Shown: piece after piece, positions 1-8,492 of the stretch
Position numbering within the stretch: position 1 is the stretch's first letter
How the letters are laid out: each line of letters starts with the position of its first letter
Origin: Victivallaceae bacterium
GTDB taxonomy: Bacteria > Verrucomicrobiota > Lentisphaeria > Victivallales > Victivallaceae
NCBI GenBank assembly: GCA_021647315.1
Contig: JAKIUY010000007.1
Span: forward strand, 19,651 to 83,650
Length of the DNA: 64,000 bases
Direction: 5' to 3'
Program-made: the position numbers and the translations under genes
Notes under the pieces: model-generated
What the model was told of the DNA's origin: nothing
Databases searched by the model: none
Seen by the model: only the letters and a program-made list of their open reading frames with translations

Positions 1-184
1 GGCTGGGTTCATACGCTCTCTCTTCAAAAACGGCTAAATCTTCCGCATCTTCCGTCAAAGCATATTTAACGGCATCATTAACAATATCAGAAATTGAATG
101 ATCTGTTAAAACCGCTTTCATGCGCAGTGCCTGATGCAGCTCGGGATCAAAATAAACAGTTGCTCTTTTTGTCATAGTTTTCAT
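1..184 (-). CDS. CopG/RHH-type antitoxin-like protein, partial (3' end outside window)
   Basis: The visible N-terminus reads MTKRATVYFDPELHQALRMK, with an optional three-residue extension MKT from an upstream ATG at 182-184. This is the ribbon-helix-helix pattern: a short beta strand (ATVYF) followed by two helices, with the 'SISDIVNDAV' second helix. Such proteins are usually antitoxins that bind their own operator as dimers and neutralise a RelE/ParE-type toxin. The acidic stretch TEDAEDLAVFEER fits an antitoxin linker. The gene runs off the left edge, so the toxin partner, if any, is not visible. A strong promoter lies directly before it. Confidence 0.75.
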   Translation of the reverse strand, partial: MKTMTKRATVYFDPELHQALRMKAVLTDHSISDIVNDAVKYALTEDAEDLAVFEERAYEPS

Positions 185-190
185 ATAACT

Positions 191-219
191 AGTATAACAT
201 TAAAACGTTAAAACGTCAA
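191..219 (-). promoter_or_regulatory. Sigma70-type promoter with embedded 8-bp repeats, antitoxin gene
   Basis: On the minus strand TTGACG (214-219) and TATACT (191-196) are separated by exactly 17 bp. The spacer contains a tandem repeat ACGTTTTA ACGTTTTA, a plausible binding site for the encoded RHH protein. Transcription would be expected to start close to 184, at or beside the first ATG, so the mRNA may be leaderless or nearly so. The repeat and spacing are read directly; autoregulation is inferred. Confidence 0.7.
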
Positions 220-325
220 GGAGTTTTTTTATTTCACCAGGAATAAATAGTGAAAAATTTGATTAAACTGTTTTGTCTGCTATTTTTAATTAATCACAGT
301 TTAAACAAATCAAGGAGCACAGAAT

Positions 326-805
326 ATGAAATCGTTTAAAACATTAATCGTTGCCCTGCTCACTATCGCAGTTGTAACCGGAACAATCGCGGGTGATGTG
401 AAAATCACCGATATCAGCAGAACAGCCAAACTAACCAAACTTAATATCGGCATATTCCGTTCAAAACCATATAAAGTATCAAAAATACCTGAAATATTAA
501 AAAATCTGCCATGTATTATCCTGCCTAGAGGTACCGGCAATAAACCGGGATTACAATTTAGTTTTACCATCGACAAACCTGCGACCATCTATCTGTTTGT
601 TCACAAACGCGGAAAATTTGCTCCGGCAGGTTGGGATAAAACCGAACTGACCGCAAACTGGTTGGTCGGCAAAAGCGTATATAGCGATGCCATTTTCAAA
701 AAAGATTTTCCGGCAGGCAAAGTGGTAATTCCAGAGCATAAAGGAACCAGTGCTGGCAAACCGCCGTATGGTGTAGCACACCTGGCAGTAGTCAAAGAAA
801 AATGA
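326..805 (+). CDS. Secreted protein of unknown function
   Basis: 159 residues with a clear signal peptide (MKSFKTLIVALLTIAVVTGTIAG, likely cut after residue 22-23). AGGAG at 313-317 lies 8 bp before the ATG. The mature part looks beta-rich and contains the phrase PATIYLFVHKRG followed by GW and, later, FPAGKVVIP. This phrase pattern recalls small accessory domains attached to secreted glycoside hydrolases of PVC bacteria, but here it stands alone and I do not recognise the family. The protein probably acts in the periplasm or outside the cell. It follows a toxin-antitoxin-like gene that points away from it. Confidence 0.7.
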   Translation: MKSFKTLIVALLTIAVVTGTIAGDVKITDISRTAKLTKLNIGIFRSKPYKVSKIPEILKNLPCIILPRGTGNKPGLQFSFTIDKPATIYLFVHKRGKFAPAGWDKTELTANWLVGKSVYSDAIFKKDFPAGKVVIPEHKGTSAGKPPYGVAHLAVVKEK

Positions 806-841
806 AAAAGAATAAAATTAATGCTTAAATAATTTTATCCA

Positions 842-1261
842 CTATCTTTTCCTATATTTCCCGGTTTGGCGTAATTTCTCGGTTTGGGCACTTAGCCTGG
901 AACCGTAGACTAAGTCCAGGCCCATTTTTTCGGTAATGATGGTTGCCAGATAATCTTTATGAGGACATTCCGGGCCGTGAAATGATTCAAAAGCGGCACA
1001 TGATGATAGATGAACAGCTATTGCCTCTTTGCCAATGCCTTCGCGTTTTTTTAGCTGTTTGACTAAATTTTCTAATTTTCGCATCACGCCCCGTCCGCAG
1101 CACCCGCCGCAGGTCATCGTCAAAAAACGAAGATTATCTTGTCCTTTATAAATGGCAAAACAATCTTTACGTTCATGAAATGCCTGTTCGCACAAAAAAC
1201 CAGAACAGCGTTCTTTGACAATATGACATTGGACAACAACAATATATTTTTTCTCAGTCAT
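842..1261 (-). CDS. CGGC-domain putative metal-binding protein
   Basis: About 139 residues, rich in cysteine: VVQCHIVKERCSGFLCEQAF near the N-terminus, the signature TCGGCCGRG in the middle, and LSSCAAFESFHGPECPHKDY. This matches the CGGC domain, a small family presumed to bind metal and of unproven function. I place the start at 1261 because GGAG lies 8 bp upstream; an in-frame ATG at 1294 has no ribosome binding site. It lies 3' of rnr on the same strand, 89 bp away, and may be the last gene of the ispH-yggU-rnr group. Confidence 0.8.
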   Translation of the reverse strand: MTEKKYIVVVQCHIVKERCSGFLCEQAFHERKDCFAIYKGQDNLRFLTMTCGGCCGRGVMRKLENLVKQLKKREGIGKEAIAVHLSSCAAFESFHGPECPHKDYLATIITEKMGLDLVYGSRLSAQTEKLRQTGKYRKR

Positions 1262-1349
1262 AAATTTTGCTCCGCAATATTTAATATTTTTCATTTAACT
1301 TTGCTTGGATTTAATTTATCATTAATAATTCTGCTTATAACTGTTTTTA

Positions 1350-3320
1350 TTACAGCGGTGGCTGGAATATTGCGCTGCCTCTGATAAAATCAATGTCAGT
1401 CAGTTGCAGATAGATGTAGTCGCCAATTTTGTAGGATCTGCGACTTCGGCGATCAGCTAGTTTGTTTTCTGAACGGTTATAACTGAATTTACCGCCGAGG
1501 CTCTCAAGCGGGACAAAACCATAAATGCCGAGATCCTGAATATCGACCAACATTCCAGCTGGCAAAATCTTCGCAATCATTCCTTCATGCATATTATCCG
1601 CGCCAGAATCAAGCTGTTCTTTCAGGTAGCGCAGTTTAATCCGGTCATTGGCACTGTAATATGCCTCATCGACTCGTTGTTCTTTTTCCGAACATGCCGC
1701 ACCGACTTTTTCCATCGTTTTATTTGACTGGATTTTATCATTAGTATCAGCAGCCCATAACTGTTGATGGACAATCAGATCCGAATAACGGCGAATCGGA
1801 CTGGTAAAGTGCGAATAACGCAATTTGCCCAAGCCAAAATGGAGACTGGATTTTTCGCTGTAAACCGCCCGGGGCAGTGAACGCAGAAACGCGGAAATAA
1901 TGATCGGTTTTCTCGGGTCGTCAGGTAGTGAATTGAGAAATTCGTTGCATCGACTGCGGTTACTCAAGTCACCGGGATAAAAACCGAACGTTGATGCGAC
2001 AAATTCAGAAAACTCACCAAGTTTTTCCTGATCCGGTTCGTCATGAATACGAAATAGTCCCGGAATTTTCTTTTCCAGCAGTTCGCTGGCAACCGCGCTA
2101 TTGGCAGCTAACATACAATCTTCGACCAGTTGGTCCGCTTCACGTTGTGCTTTATGAACAAGCCCGACAATTTCATTTTTTTCTTCATCAACCATAACAC
2201 GGGTTTCGATAGTTTTCAGCACCAGAAATTTTTCTTTTTTACGCCGCCAGTTGCGCATCTGGCGAGTCAAAGCAACAAGTTCACCCAGTTTTGCGGAAAA
2301 ATCTTCATCCCAGTCAGTCGCGGTTCCGTCATCAATAAACTGCTGCACCTGGTCAAAGGTTAAGCGTTTGTTAACATTGATCCGGCTATGACAACGCCGA
2401 CTGCTGATAACTCTGCCACTGTTACGATCCACTGTCAAAATAATGCTGTGCGCCAGCGAATCACCATCAGCGGTTAAGCTGATACTGCGCGTCAGTCCTT
2501 TCGGTAACATAGGCAGGGTACGTCCCGGCAGATATGCGGTAAAACCATGTTCGAATGCCGTTCGGTCAAATTTACTGCCGGGGGCGATCCAGGCTGCGAC
2601 ATCGGCAATATGAATGCCAATCTCAACCTCATAAGGCGTGGTGCCGGGTGCCAGCGAAATCGCGTCATCAAAATCTTTTGCATCTTCCGGGTCAATGGTC
2701 AGACAGAACAGCTCACGCAGATCAAGGCGTTTAATTGAACGCGGTTCAAGTGCCTCGGCGGTAGCTTCGTCGTTGGCTGAATATGGTTCAGGCAACTCAA
2801 ATTCACTGCATACCGCATCAAGATCACTTTGAATCGTGCCGGCTTGGCCAATTTTTTCTTTTACCGTACCGCGCAGTTCATCCGCATGGCCTGAACCATG
2901 CAATAATTCAACCTTAACCCAGTCGCCGCGTTTTGCCCCGCAAAGGCTGCCGCTGACCTTCACATCATCCGCGAATTTACGATTTAATGGTCGAATCCGG
3001 TGTCCGGAGATAAGTTCACCCACCAATGAAGTTTTGGTACGGGTCACGATTTCAACCACTTTACCGGCGGTCCGGCTATCGCCAGCGCGCGGCGGCAGCA
3101 TCGCCACTTTAACTACATCGCCATATATCGCGCCATTGATAAAGCGTGGTGGAATAAAAATATCCTTTTCCCCAGCCTGATCAGGCGTAACAAACCCCAG
3201 TCCGGCCGCGGTTATAATTATTTTACCGGTAAACTGTTCAGCCGACTCACCGCGTCTAAACTTTTTCACCGTCCGCGCCATTTTTTTTCTTCTTGACATA
3301 CGTGTTTTTCGCTTTGTCAT
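1350..3320 (-). CDS. rnr: Ribonuclease R
   Basis: 656 residues. It degrades RNA 3' to 5', including structured RNA, and takes part in RNA quality control. The RNB catalytic block TIDPEDAKDFDDA is at residues 208-220 and supplies the acidic metal-binding residues. HIADVAAWI follows shortly after, and TSPIRRYSDLIVHQQL is the conserved late RNB motif. A basic N-terminal stretch (residues 1-25) precedes the OB-type cold-shock region. The C-terminus is an S1-like domain (GMIAKILPAGMLVDI...GFVPLESL) that ends in IFQPPL without the long lysine-rich tail of the E. coli enzyme. AGAGG lies about 10 bp before the ATG. Confidence 0.95.
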   Translation of the reverse strand: MTKRKTRMSRRKKMARTVKKFRRGESAEQFTGKIIITAAGLGFVTPDQAGEKDIFIPPRFINGAIYGDVVKVAMLPPRAGDSRTAGKVVEIVTRTKTSLVGELISGHRIRPLNRKFADDVKVSGSLCGAKRGDWVKVELLHGSGHADELRGTVKEKIGQAGTIQSDLDAVCSEFELPEPYSANDEATAEALEPRSIKRLDLRELFCLTIDPEDAKDFDDAISLAPGTTPYEVEIGIHIADVAAWIAPGSKFDRTAFEHGFTAYLPGRTLPMLPKGLTRSISLTADGDSLAHSIILTVDRNSGRVISSRRCHSRINVNKRLTFDQVQQFIDDGTATDWDEDFSAKLGELVALTRQMRNWRRKKEKFLVLKTIETRVMVDEEKNEIVGLVHKAQREADQLVEDCMLAANSAVASELLEKKIPGLFRIHDEPDQEKLGEFSEFVASTFGFYPGDLSNRSRCNEFLNSLPDDPRKPIIISAFLRSLPRAVYSEKSSLHFGLGKLRYSHFTSPIRRYSDLIVHQQLWAADTNDKIQSNKTMEKVGAACSEKEQRVDEAYYSANDRIKLRYLKEQLDSGADNMHEGMIAKILPAGMLVDIQDLGIYGFVPLESLGGKFSYNRSENKLADRRSRRSYKIGDYIYLQLTDIDFIRGSAIFQPPL

Positions 3321-3357
3321 ATTATTTTACCTCTCATTAAATCGTTTAATTCGTTGG

Positions 3358-3696
3358 CTAACATTTTTTGTTTTTATTAATTCCGGCAAAGCCGATTATA
3401 TTTTTAATCAGGTTTTCAGTTGTTATACCGGTAAACAGCACTGTTTTACGCCGCGAAGTCTGACCGGCGGTAATAGCGATTTTCCCGCTCGGTATACCAG
3501 TTAATTTACTCATATATTTTATCAAAGCGACATTGGCTTTGCCATCAACTGGCGGCGCGGTCAATTTTATCTTCAACATCTCACCATAAAGTCCAACTAT
3601 TTTATTTTGTGAAGATCGTGGTTGTATCATACAGGGTAATAGTACCCCGTTATCCGTTTTCTTGATAATGGTTGCTAATTCTGCTTTCGGTATCAT
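3358..3696 (-). CDS. YggU/DUF167 family protein
   Basis: 112 residues. The motif IQPRSSQNKIVGLYGEMLKIKLTAPPVDGKANVAL is the signature of the small DUF167 (YggU) family, known from structures but without an established function. The usual length is about 100 residues, so the gene is complete. It lies 37 bp upstream of rnr and about 115 bp downstream of ispH on the same strand, so co-transcription is likely. Confidence 0.9.
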   Translation of the reverse strand: MIPKAELATIIKKTDNGVLLPCMIQPRSSQNKIVGLYGEMLKIKLTAPPVDGKANVALIKYMSKLTGIPSGKIAITAGQTSRRKTVLFTGITTENLIKNIIGFAGINKNKKC

Positions 3697-3810
3697 TTTA
3701 ATCTTATTTTACTCCATTCCGCATAACGCATTTGAAACACAATATTGCATCTTCGATGCATTATGCCGGTCTGACGACCAGCACTCCCGGCTAAATTATC
3801 TGACACAATT

Positions 3811-4686
3811 TTATATCAGGGGGAGCGTTTTATTCCAGCCACGTTGTTTAAGCTCTTCGACCAGTTCAACCACTAAATTTTCCGGGGCGGAAGCTCCGGC
3901 TGAAATACCAATATTCCCGGCATCAACTAACATTGCGTCTTCAAGTTCAGACACCCGATCGAGCATAAATGATCGAGCCCCGGCACGTTCCGCGGTTTCA
4001 CGCATTCGATTGGAATTTGAACTGGTCGCGGAACCAACAATCAATATCACATCGCAGTGCTCCGACAGTGCCATCACAGCCTCCTGACGTCGTCGCGTCG
4101 CGTAACATATATCAGTTGCTGAACTGTTTAACCCCGGAAACTTAGCGCGTAACGCTGTCATTATATCTTCAGTATCGTAAATGCTGAGGGTTGTCTGGGT
4201 CAAGCATGCTACCGATCGTTCATCAACCGTCAAATTTTCCACATCAGCAATAGTTTCCACCACGTCAGCTTTACCATCAATCTGCCCCAGCGTACCAATA
4301 ATTTCCGGATGCGAACAATGGCCGATTAAAATAATGCGGTCACCGGCATCAAAACGTTCACGGGCTTTATAATGAATTTTCTTTACCAGTGGACATGTTG
4401 CATCAATAATCTGCAGTTTCAGTGCCCCAGCCTGTTCTTCAATGTGCCGTGGCACACCATGCGCGCTGAATATCAACGGTAATCCTGTCGGAATGCCATC
4501 CAGAGTCTTGACGAAGATAATCCCCTGTCGCTGAAGAGATTTCACAATAAAATTATTGTGAACAATTGAATTGAAGACAAAAATCGGTGTGCTGAATTTA
4601 TTCAGGGCATCATCAACGGCCGCCAATGCCCGACGTACTCCAGCACAGAACCCGCGGGGTTCAGCCAAATAAATATTTTTTTTCAT
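3811..4686 (-). CDS. ispH: 4-hydroxy-3-methylbut-2-enyl diphosphate reductase
   Basis: 291 residues. Last enzyme of the MEP isoprenoid pathway, reducing HMBPP to IPP and DMAPP with a [4Fe-4S] cluster. The three cluster cysteines are visible: GFCAGV (Cys14), DATCPLV (Cys98) and TDICYATRRRQ (Cys194). FSAHGVP and TQTTLS are further family motifs, and SNSNRMRE near the C-terminus binds diphosphate. Length is typical (about 280-320). It implies that this organism makes isoprenoids by the MEP route. Confidence 0.96.
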   Translation of the reverse strand: MKKNIYLAEPRGFCAGVRRALAAVDDALNKFSTPIFVFNSIVHNNFIVKSLQRQGIIFVKTLDGIPTGLPLIFSAHGVPRHIEEQAGALKLQIIDATCPLVKKIHYKARERFDAGDRIILIGHCSHPEIIGTLGQIDGKADVVETIADVENLTVDERSVACLTQTTLSIYDTEDIMTALRAKFPGLNSSATDICYATRRRQEAVMALSEHCDVILIVGSATSSNSNRMRETAERAGARSFMLDRVSELEDAMLVDAGNIGISAGASAPENLVVELVEELKQRGWNKTLPLI

Positions 4687-5033
4687 AAACAGAAGATACC
4701 CGCTTAAATAAAAAAATCAACGGAGGCTGAGATAAAATTCAAAGTGTTACTTCGTCTTTCGTTACACTCAAGTATTCTGCGGCAAAACCGCTTTTGGTTT
4801 TACGCCACGTCAGGAATTCAAGATAACGTTTGATCTTTTCTGATCATATTGGCAAGCTCTGGTTGATTTAGCTAATTAATCTGCTATCGTATTCTTTCAG
4901 ATTATAAGTATCAGAACGTTCAGTATCGAAGAGAAAAACGAATATTGAATCCTGCAAAGCAGGACAAGCATTGAATTGATCACACTCTGCGTGACATTAA
5001 TCATTAACCGTTAATCATTAATCATTAAAAACA
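4687..5033. other. 347-bp intergenic region with short hairpins and a text-like repeat
   Basis: No gene seen. It contains a TCCTGC-AAA-GCAGGA hairpin (4950-4964), an AAAACC/GGTTTT inverted pair near 4785-4802, and an AT-rich repeat built of ATTAATC units (4996-5028) that runs almost to the ATG of the next gene, where a ribosome binding site would be expected. Confidence 0.6.
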
Positions 5034-6005
5034 ATGGCACTGCTCGAAGTAAAACAATTAAAAGTATGGTATCCGGTGGCAGGCAAGCTTTTTCAGCCTA
5101 AACGCTATGTAAAAGCCGTCGACGGGGTTGATCTTTCAATCGCCACCGGTGAAACTGTTGGTCTGGTCGGAGAGAGCGGTTGCGGCAAAAGTACTCTCGG
5201 GCGGGCTGTCGTCAGACTGGAGACACCACACGCCGGCACTATCACCATCAAGGATATGAATATTGCTGAATTGCACGGCAGCAAACTACGCCGGGCACGC
5301 AGTGCATTTCAAATGATTTTCCAGGATCCCTATGGCTCATTGAATCCACGCATGACAGTTTTTGCTGCTATTAATGAAGTTCTGCAAATCCATTCTAAAC
5401 TAAACCGCAATGAGCGGGCCGAGCGAACTATAGAACTGCTGGAAATGGTCAATCTCGGAAAAGAACAGATGTTTCGCTATCCGCACCAATTCAGTGGTGG
5501 ACAACGTCAACGCATCGGCATTGCCCGTGCCCTGGCCGTCAACCCGCAACTGATTATCGCGGATGAACCGGTTTCAGCACTTGATGTCAGTGTTCAAGCT
5601 CAGGTCATCAACCTGCTGATGGAAATTCAGCGTAAGACTGATATTGCGTTTCTGTTCATCGCCCACGATCTGGCGGTAGTTGAACATATCAGTAGTCGAA
5701 TTATGGTAATGTACCTGGGAAAAATAGTCGAAAGCGGCTCGTCGAAGATAATTTGTTCAAAACCACGTCATCCATATACCAGCGCGTTGCTCTCAGCGGT
5801 GCCGACAATAAACGCCGATAAACGACAATCACGCACTGTACTCAATGGCGATGTGCCATCGCCGATCGACCCACCGAGTGGTTGTCCGTTTCATCCAAGG
5901 TGCCCTGTTGCACAGGAAAAGTGTCGCAAAGAGAGTCCACAACTACAACCGGCAAGCAAAACCGGCAAACAGCATTTAGTGGCATGTTTTTTTCCTATAT
6001 CATGA
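5034..6005 (+). CDS. Oligopeptide/dipeptide ABC transporter ATP-binding protein (OppF/DppF type)
   Basis: 323 residues. Walker A is GESGCGKST, the ABC signature FSGGQRQRIGIARAL, Walker B LIIADEP, followed by SALDVSVQAQ and the H-loop FIAHDL. The C-terminal oligopeptide domain carries the cysteine cluster CPFHPRCP...EKC...C, seen in Opp/Dpp ATPases, some of which bind a Fe-S cluster. It would power uptake of peptides or nickel together with permeases and a second ATPase, but none of those genes is adjacent, so it is an orphan here. No good Shine-Dalgarno sequence precedes the ATG; repeat DNA occupies that position. Confidence 0.9.
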   Translation: MALLEVKQLKVWYPVAGKLFQPKRYVKAVDGVDLSIATGETVGLVGESGCGKSTLGRAVVRLETPHAGTITIKDMNIAELHGSKLRRARSAFQMIFQDPYGSLNPRMTVFAAINEVLQIHSKLNRNERAERTIELLEMVNLGKEQMFRYPHQFSGGQRQRIGIARALAVNPQLIIADEPVSALDVSVQAQVINLLMEIQRKTDIAFLFIAHDLAVVEHISSRIMVMYLGKIVESGSSKIICSKPRHPYTSALLSAVPTINADKRQSRTVLNGDVPSPIDPPSGCPFHPRCPVAQEKCRKESPQLQPASKTGKQHLVACFFPIS

Positions 6006-6213
6006 TTGAACGGGATATTTGACTAAGGGCTCACAAAAAAAAGAGTAAATATAACCGGCTTTGCCGGAACTAATAAAAATAAAAAACGTTAGCCACGAAT
6101 GCACGAATAAAAAACAGAACTTTCAGTCGCTAATGCGTAAATTTATAAATTAGACTGAGGTATTACGAAGCGTAATAATTTCCTATTGTATTCAAATATT
6201 ATCAGCATTTTTC
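6006..6213. other. Intergenic region with short palindromes
   Basis: No gene seen. It contains a GGCTTTGCCGG-type palindrome near 6057-6068, the same motif found in repeats at 25369-25383 and 61181-61196, and TATTACG-AAG-CGTAATA at 6161-6177. Confidence 0.5.
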
Positions 6214-6241
6214 TTTACTTATGGTAAAGTCAGGTTATAAT
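6214..6241 (+). promoter_or_regulatory. Putative sigma70 promoter for the surface-repeat gene
   Basis: TTTACT (6214-6219), a 16-bp spacer and a perfect TATAAT (6236-6241). The leader would be about 70 nt. The -35 box is weak. Confidence 0.45.
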
Positions 6242-6317
6242 TATAACGAGTGGTATTTTTATCTTCTCATGAGACTGCAAACAGGTTAACAGGTTAATAT
6301 AAACAGGAGTTTTAATT

Positions 6318-6974
6318 ATGAAGAGATTTTTTATTGTTTCACTTATCATTCTGAGTGTTATTTTTGGCGGACAACTCTGCCGTGCCGGTGCTATTGATGC
6401 TGAATGGTCACCGTTTGAATTTGGTATTTTTACCCCGGTTCAGATTTTTGACGAAGAGAGCAATATCTGTTTTTTACGCCTCTCCGCATTCTATACAAAA
6501 AACAGAGCCGCATACGGCTTCGACTTCGGCTTTATTAATGACTCGACCGATAGTGCGGGCTTGCAAATTGCTGTATTGAACCTCTGTCGTGATTCGCAGA
6601 TGGGGCTCGGGATAGGATTAATAAATTTTTCCATGAAAAGTATTTATGGTTGCCAGATTGGTGCGTTCAATAAGTCAGGTACAGGAAAAATTCTAGATGA
6701 ATATGATAATGCCGGTGGCGTACAAATCGGTTGGGTTAATCTGTCAAAATCAATCTTCAGCGGCGTCCAGATTGGTATTGCCAATCTAAGTACAGCAAAA
6801 TTCAGTGGTCTCCAACTCGGTTTTGTCAACAGTGACCGTGACCATAACAGCTTTGACAAGGTTCTGGACTATAAAGATAAGGCAGACCATACAGATGATG
6901 TCTGTGTTCAGATTGGCCTGCTTAATTTCAATGAAGACGGCTTCCTGCCGATTTCACCATTTATTAATTTTTAA
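6318..6974 (+). CDS. Secreted LA_2272-type surface repeat protein
   Basis: 218 residues with an N-terminal signal peptide (cleavage near AGA-ID, residue 24). The body is made of repeats of the form GxQIGxxNxS: GLQIAVLNL, GCQIGAFNKS, GVQIGWVNLS, GVQIGIANLS, GLQLGFVNS, CVQIGLLNF. This matches the LA_2272 surface-repeat family, short beta-strand repeats in predicted outer-surface proteins of Leptospira, Bacteroidota and PVC bacteria. Function is not established. AGGAG lies 6-10 bp before the ATG. Monocistronic. Confidence 0.75.
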   Translation: MKRFFIVSLIILSVIFGGQLCRAGAIDAEWSPFEFGIFTPVQIFDEESNICFLRLSAFYTKNRAAYGFDFGFINDSTDSAGLQIAVLNLCRDSQMGLGIGLINFSMKSIYGCQIGAFNKSGTGKILDEYDNAGGVQIGWVNLSKSIFSGVQIGIANLSTAKFSGLQLGFVNSDRDHNSFDKVLDYKDKADHTDDVCVQIGLLNFNEDGFLPISPFINF

Positions 6975-7143
6975 TAGACAAACTATCTCCTTACTTCAGT
7001 CCGTTTTTTTTGCACCAACGGTGCATCTCATTCTAGCGAAGAGGCAACGCCCCTGGAAATTTAATCATATCATTCCCCATCCTCTGAATGAGGGCTTCAA
7101 GGTATTAATCTTAGCATCAGTTTCAAGTTTCCTGGCACCAAAC

Positions 7144-7857
7144 TTACTTCACTGGACGGGTATAGACAATTGCGGTGCCGTCTTCGGCAATTGAGACCAA
7201 CATCAGACTGCGTGGTCTATTTTTGAAAAATATTTCACCCCGGCCATTCGGCAATGAATCTTCACCGGACACCGCATCCCAGCCGTTAGCTCTGAGTGAA
7301 CCAGCAACTTCTCTAAGAGCATCCGCGGCATGCGCTGCAGTGGAAAAGACTCCATAATGGGCTTTACGTTTTGGAAAATAGATATATTGCCGAATAATGC
7401 CATCAGCCGTCTTCGGCAGTTGCTGTGGCCAGACCAACAGTTTCGGCAGTTTATTCGGTAACATCAATGAAAAGCAGAGAATCGGCAACCCTTTGCCGGA
7501 ATAGATAAACAGCAGTCGTTTAAGCATGCCGTTTTTCATCGTTTCAGTTGCAAGAATCGAGGTTGAGTTTGCTGCTATTTTCGCATCTGGAGAAAGTTTT
7601 TTAAGTTGATAGAGCAAATCTTCAAGAGAGATGTCAATCATTTTCACTTCAAGTTTGAGCTTCACACCATTAACTTCAATCGGTTCGGTCATGATTGACT
7701 TACCCGCGGTCAGGTCACTTAACCGCATCCCATCACCACTATTATCCCCAGATGATGGTGCCCGTAAAGTAAATACTTCACCACAGACAACAAATGGCAA
7801 CATCGTCAGCATCAAAATAGCGCCGACGATAAATATTCTATATTGTAATTTCATCAT
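7144..7857 (-). CDS. Exported protein of unknown function
   Basis: 237 residues, with an N-terminal signal peptide or anchor (YRIFIVGAILMLTMLPFVVCG). The region around residues 70-115 (VKMIDISLEDLLYQLKKLSPDAKIAANSTSILATETM) has the look of a small alpha/beta secretin-like or STN-like fold, but I cannot confirm it. Two ATGs are adjacent; AAGGA lies about 12 bp upstream. It is the last gene of a dprA / S26-peptidase / exported-protein set on the minus strand, with a 26-bp gap. Confidence 0.65.
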   Translation of the reverse strand: MMKLQYRIFIVGAILMLTMLPFVVCGEVFTLRAPSSGDNSGDGMRLSDLTAGKSIMTEPIEVNGVKLKLEVKMIDISLEDLLYQLKKLSPDAKIAANSTSILATETMKNGMLKRLLFIYSGKGLPILCFSLMLPNKLPKLLVWPQQLPKTADGIIRQYIYFPKRKAHYGVFSTAAHAADALREVAGSLRANGWDAVSGEDSLPNGRGEIFFKNRPRSLMLVSIAEDGTAIVYTRPVK

Positions 7858-7883
7858 AGCTATAAAACGTCCTTTTTAAGTTT

Positions 7884-8492
7884 TTATTGCTTTGCAACCT
7901 TGTCAATTTTTTCTGGACTAATAAAGAAACGCCAGGGGAAACGGATGTGCCATGAACCGTCTGAGTCACGGTGCCCGATGCGACGATTGTTCAGTATCAT
8001 AAATTCATCTTCACGCTGCTGACGTTTGAAGGTTTTAAATGTCAGCCTGTTATCATAGAGTTTCAGCCGGTAGAGAATGCCAATATTGGCAATCAAGAGA
8101 CATAGCGTTCTGATTAGTGGAAATAATTTCCGCCGAATTTGACGAGCAATAAAAATTTTTCGGTGAACCAACATACCGAGATGCCCATTGGCTATTTTTA
8201 TCGTCCTGCTACCCCGTTTAAGGACTACTAATTGGGGGTTCAGGGTTGCGGTTACGGTATAAGAGTCAATCTCTGAATTATTATCACCACGGGTTATTGC
8301 TCCCTCATTATTAAACCCCACAATACGGTGAACGACTGTAATGGTCGGATCATCAGGTTTTGGGTAACAGATAACATCCCCAATCCTGAAAGACTCAAAA
8401 TTCACATCAGGGGCAATAATAATACCATCACCAGGCAGAAAGAGCGGGTGCATACTTGGACCAAGATAATTGTAATCAGAAATAAGTTTCAT
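7884..8492 (-). CDS. S24/S26-family signal-peptidase-like protein
   Basis: 202 residues. The first half shows the S26 pattern: GPSMHPLFLPGDGIII (serine box near residue 13), RIGDVICY, VVHRIVGF (histidine box) and AITRGDNNSEID. The histidine in place of the usual bacterial lysine resembles the Ser/His signal peptidases of the SipW/ER type. The second half (about residues 115-202) is basic, has a hydrophobic stretch LIRTLCLLIANIGILYRL, and ends with GSWHIRFPWRFF. Its substrate is unknown. Its ATG overlaps the dprA stop (ATGA), so the two are translationally coupled. Confidence 0.75.
   Translation of the reverse strand: MKLISDYNYLGPSMHPLFLPGDGIIIAPDVNFESFRIGDVICYPKPDDPTITVVHRIVGFNNEGAITRGDNNSEIDSYTVTATLNPQLVVLKRGSRTIKIANGHLGMLVHRKIFIARQIRRKLFPLIRTLCLLIANIGILYRLKLYDNRLTFKTFKRQQREDEFMILNNRRIGHRDSDGSWHIRFPWRFFISPEKIDKVAKQ

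Noticed and set aside
1139..1384. Plus-strand frame overlapping the CGGC-domain gene and the end of rnr
   Set aside because: It is the complement of well-supported genes, and its hydrophobic tail comes from AT-rich spacer DNA.
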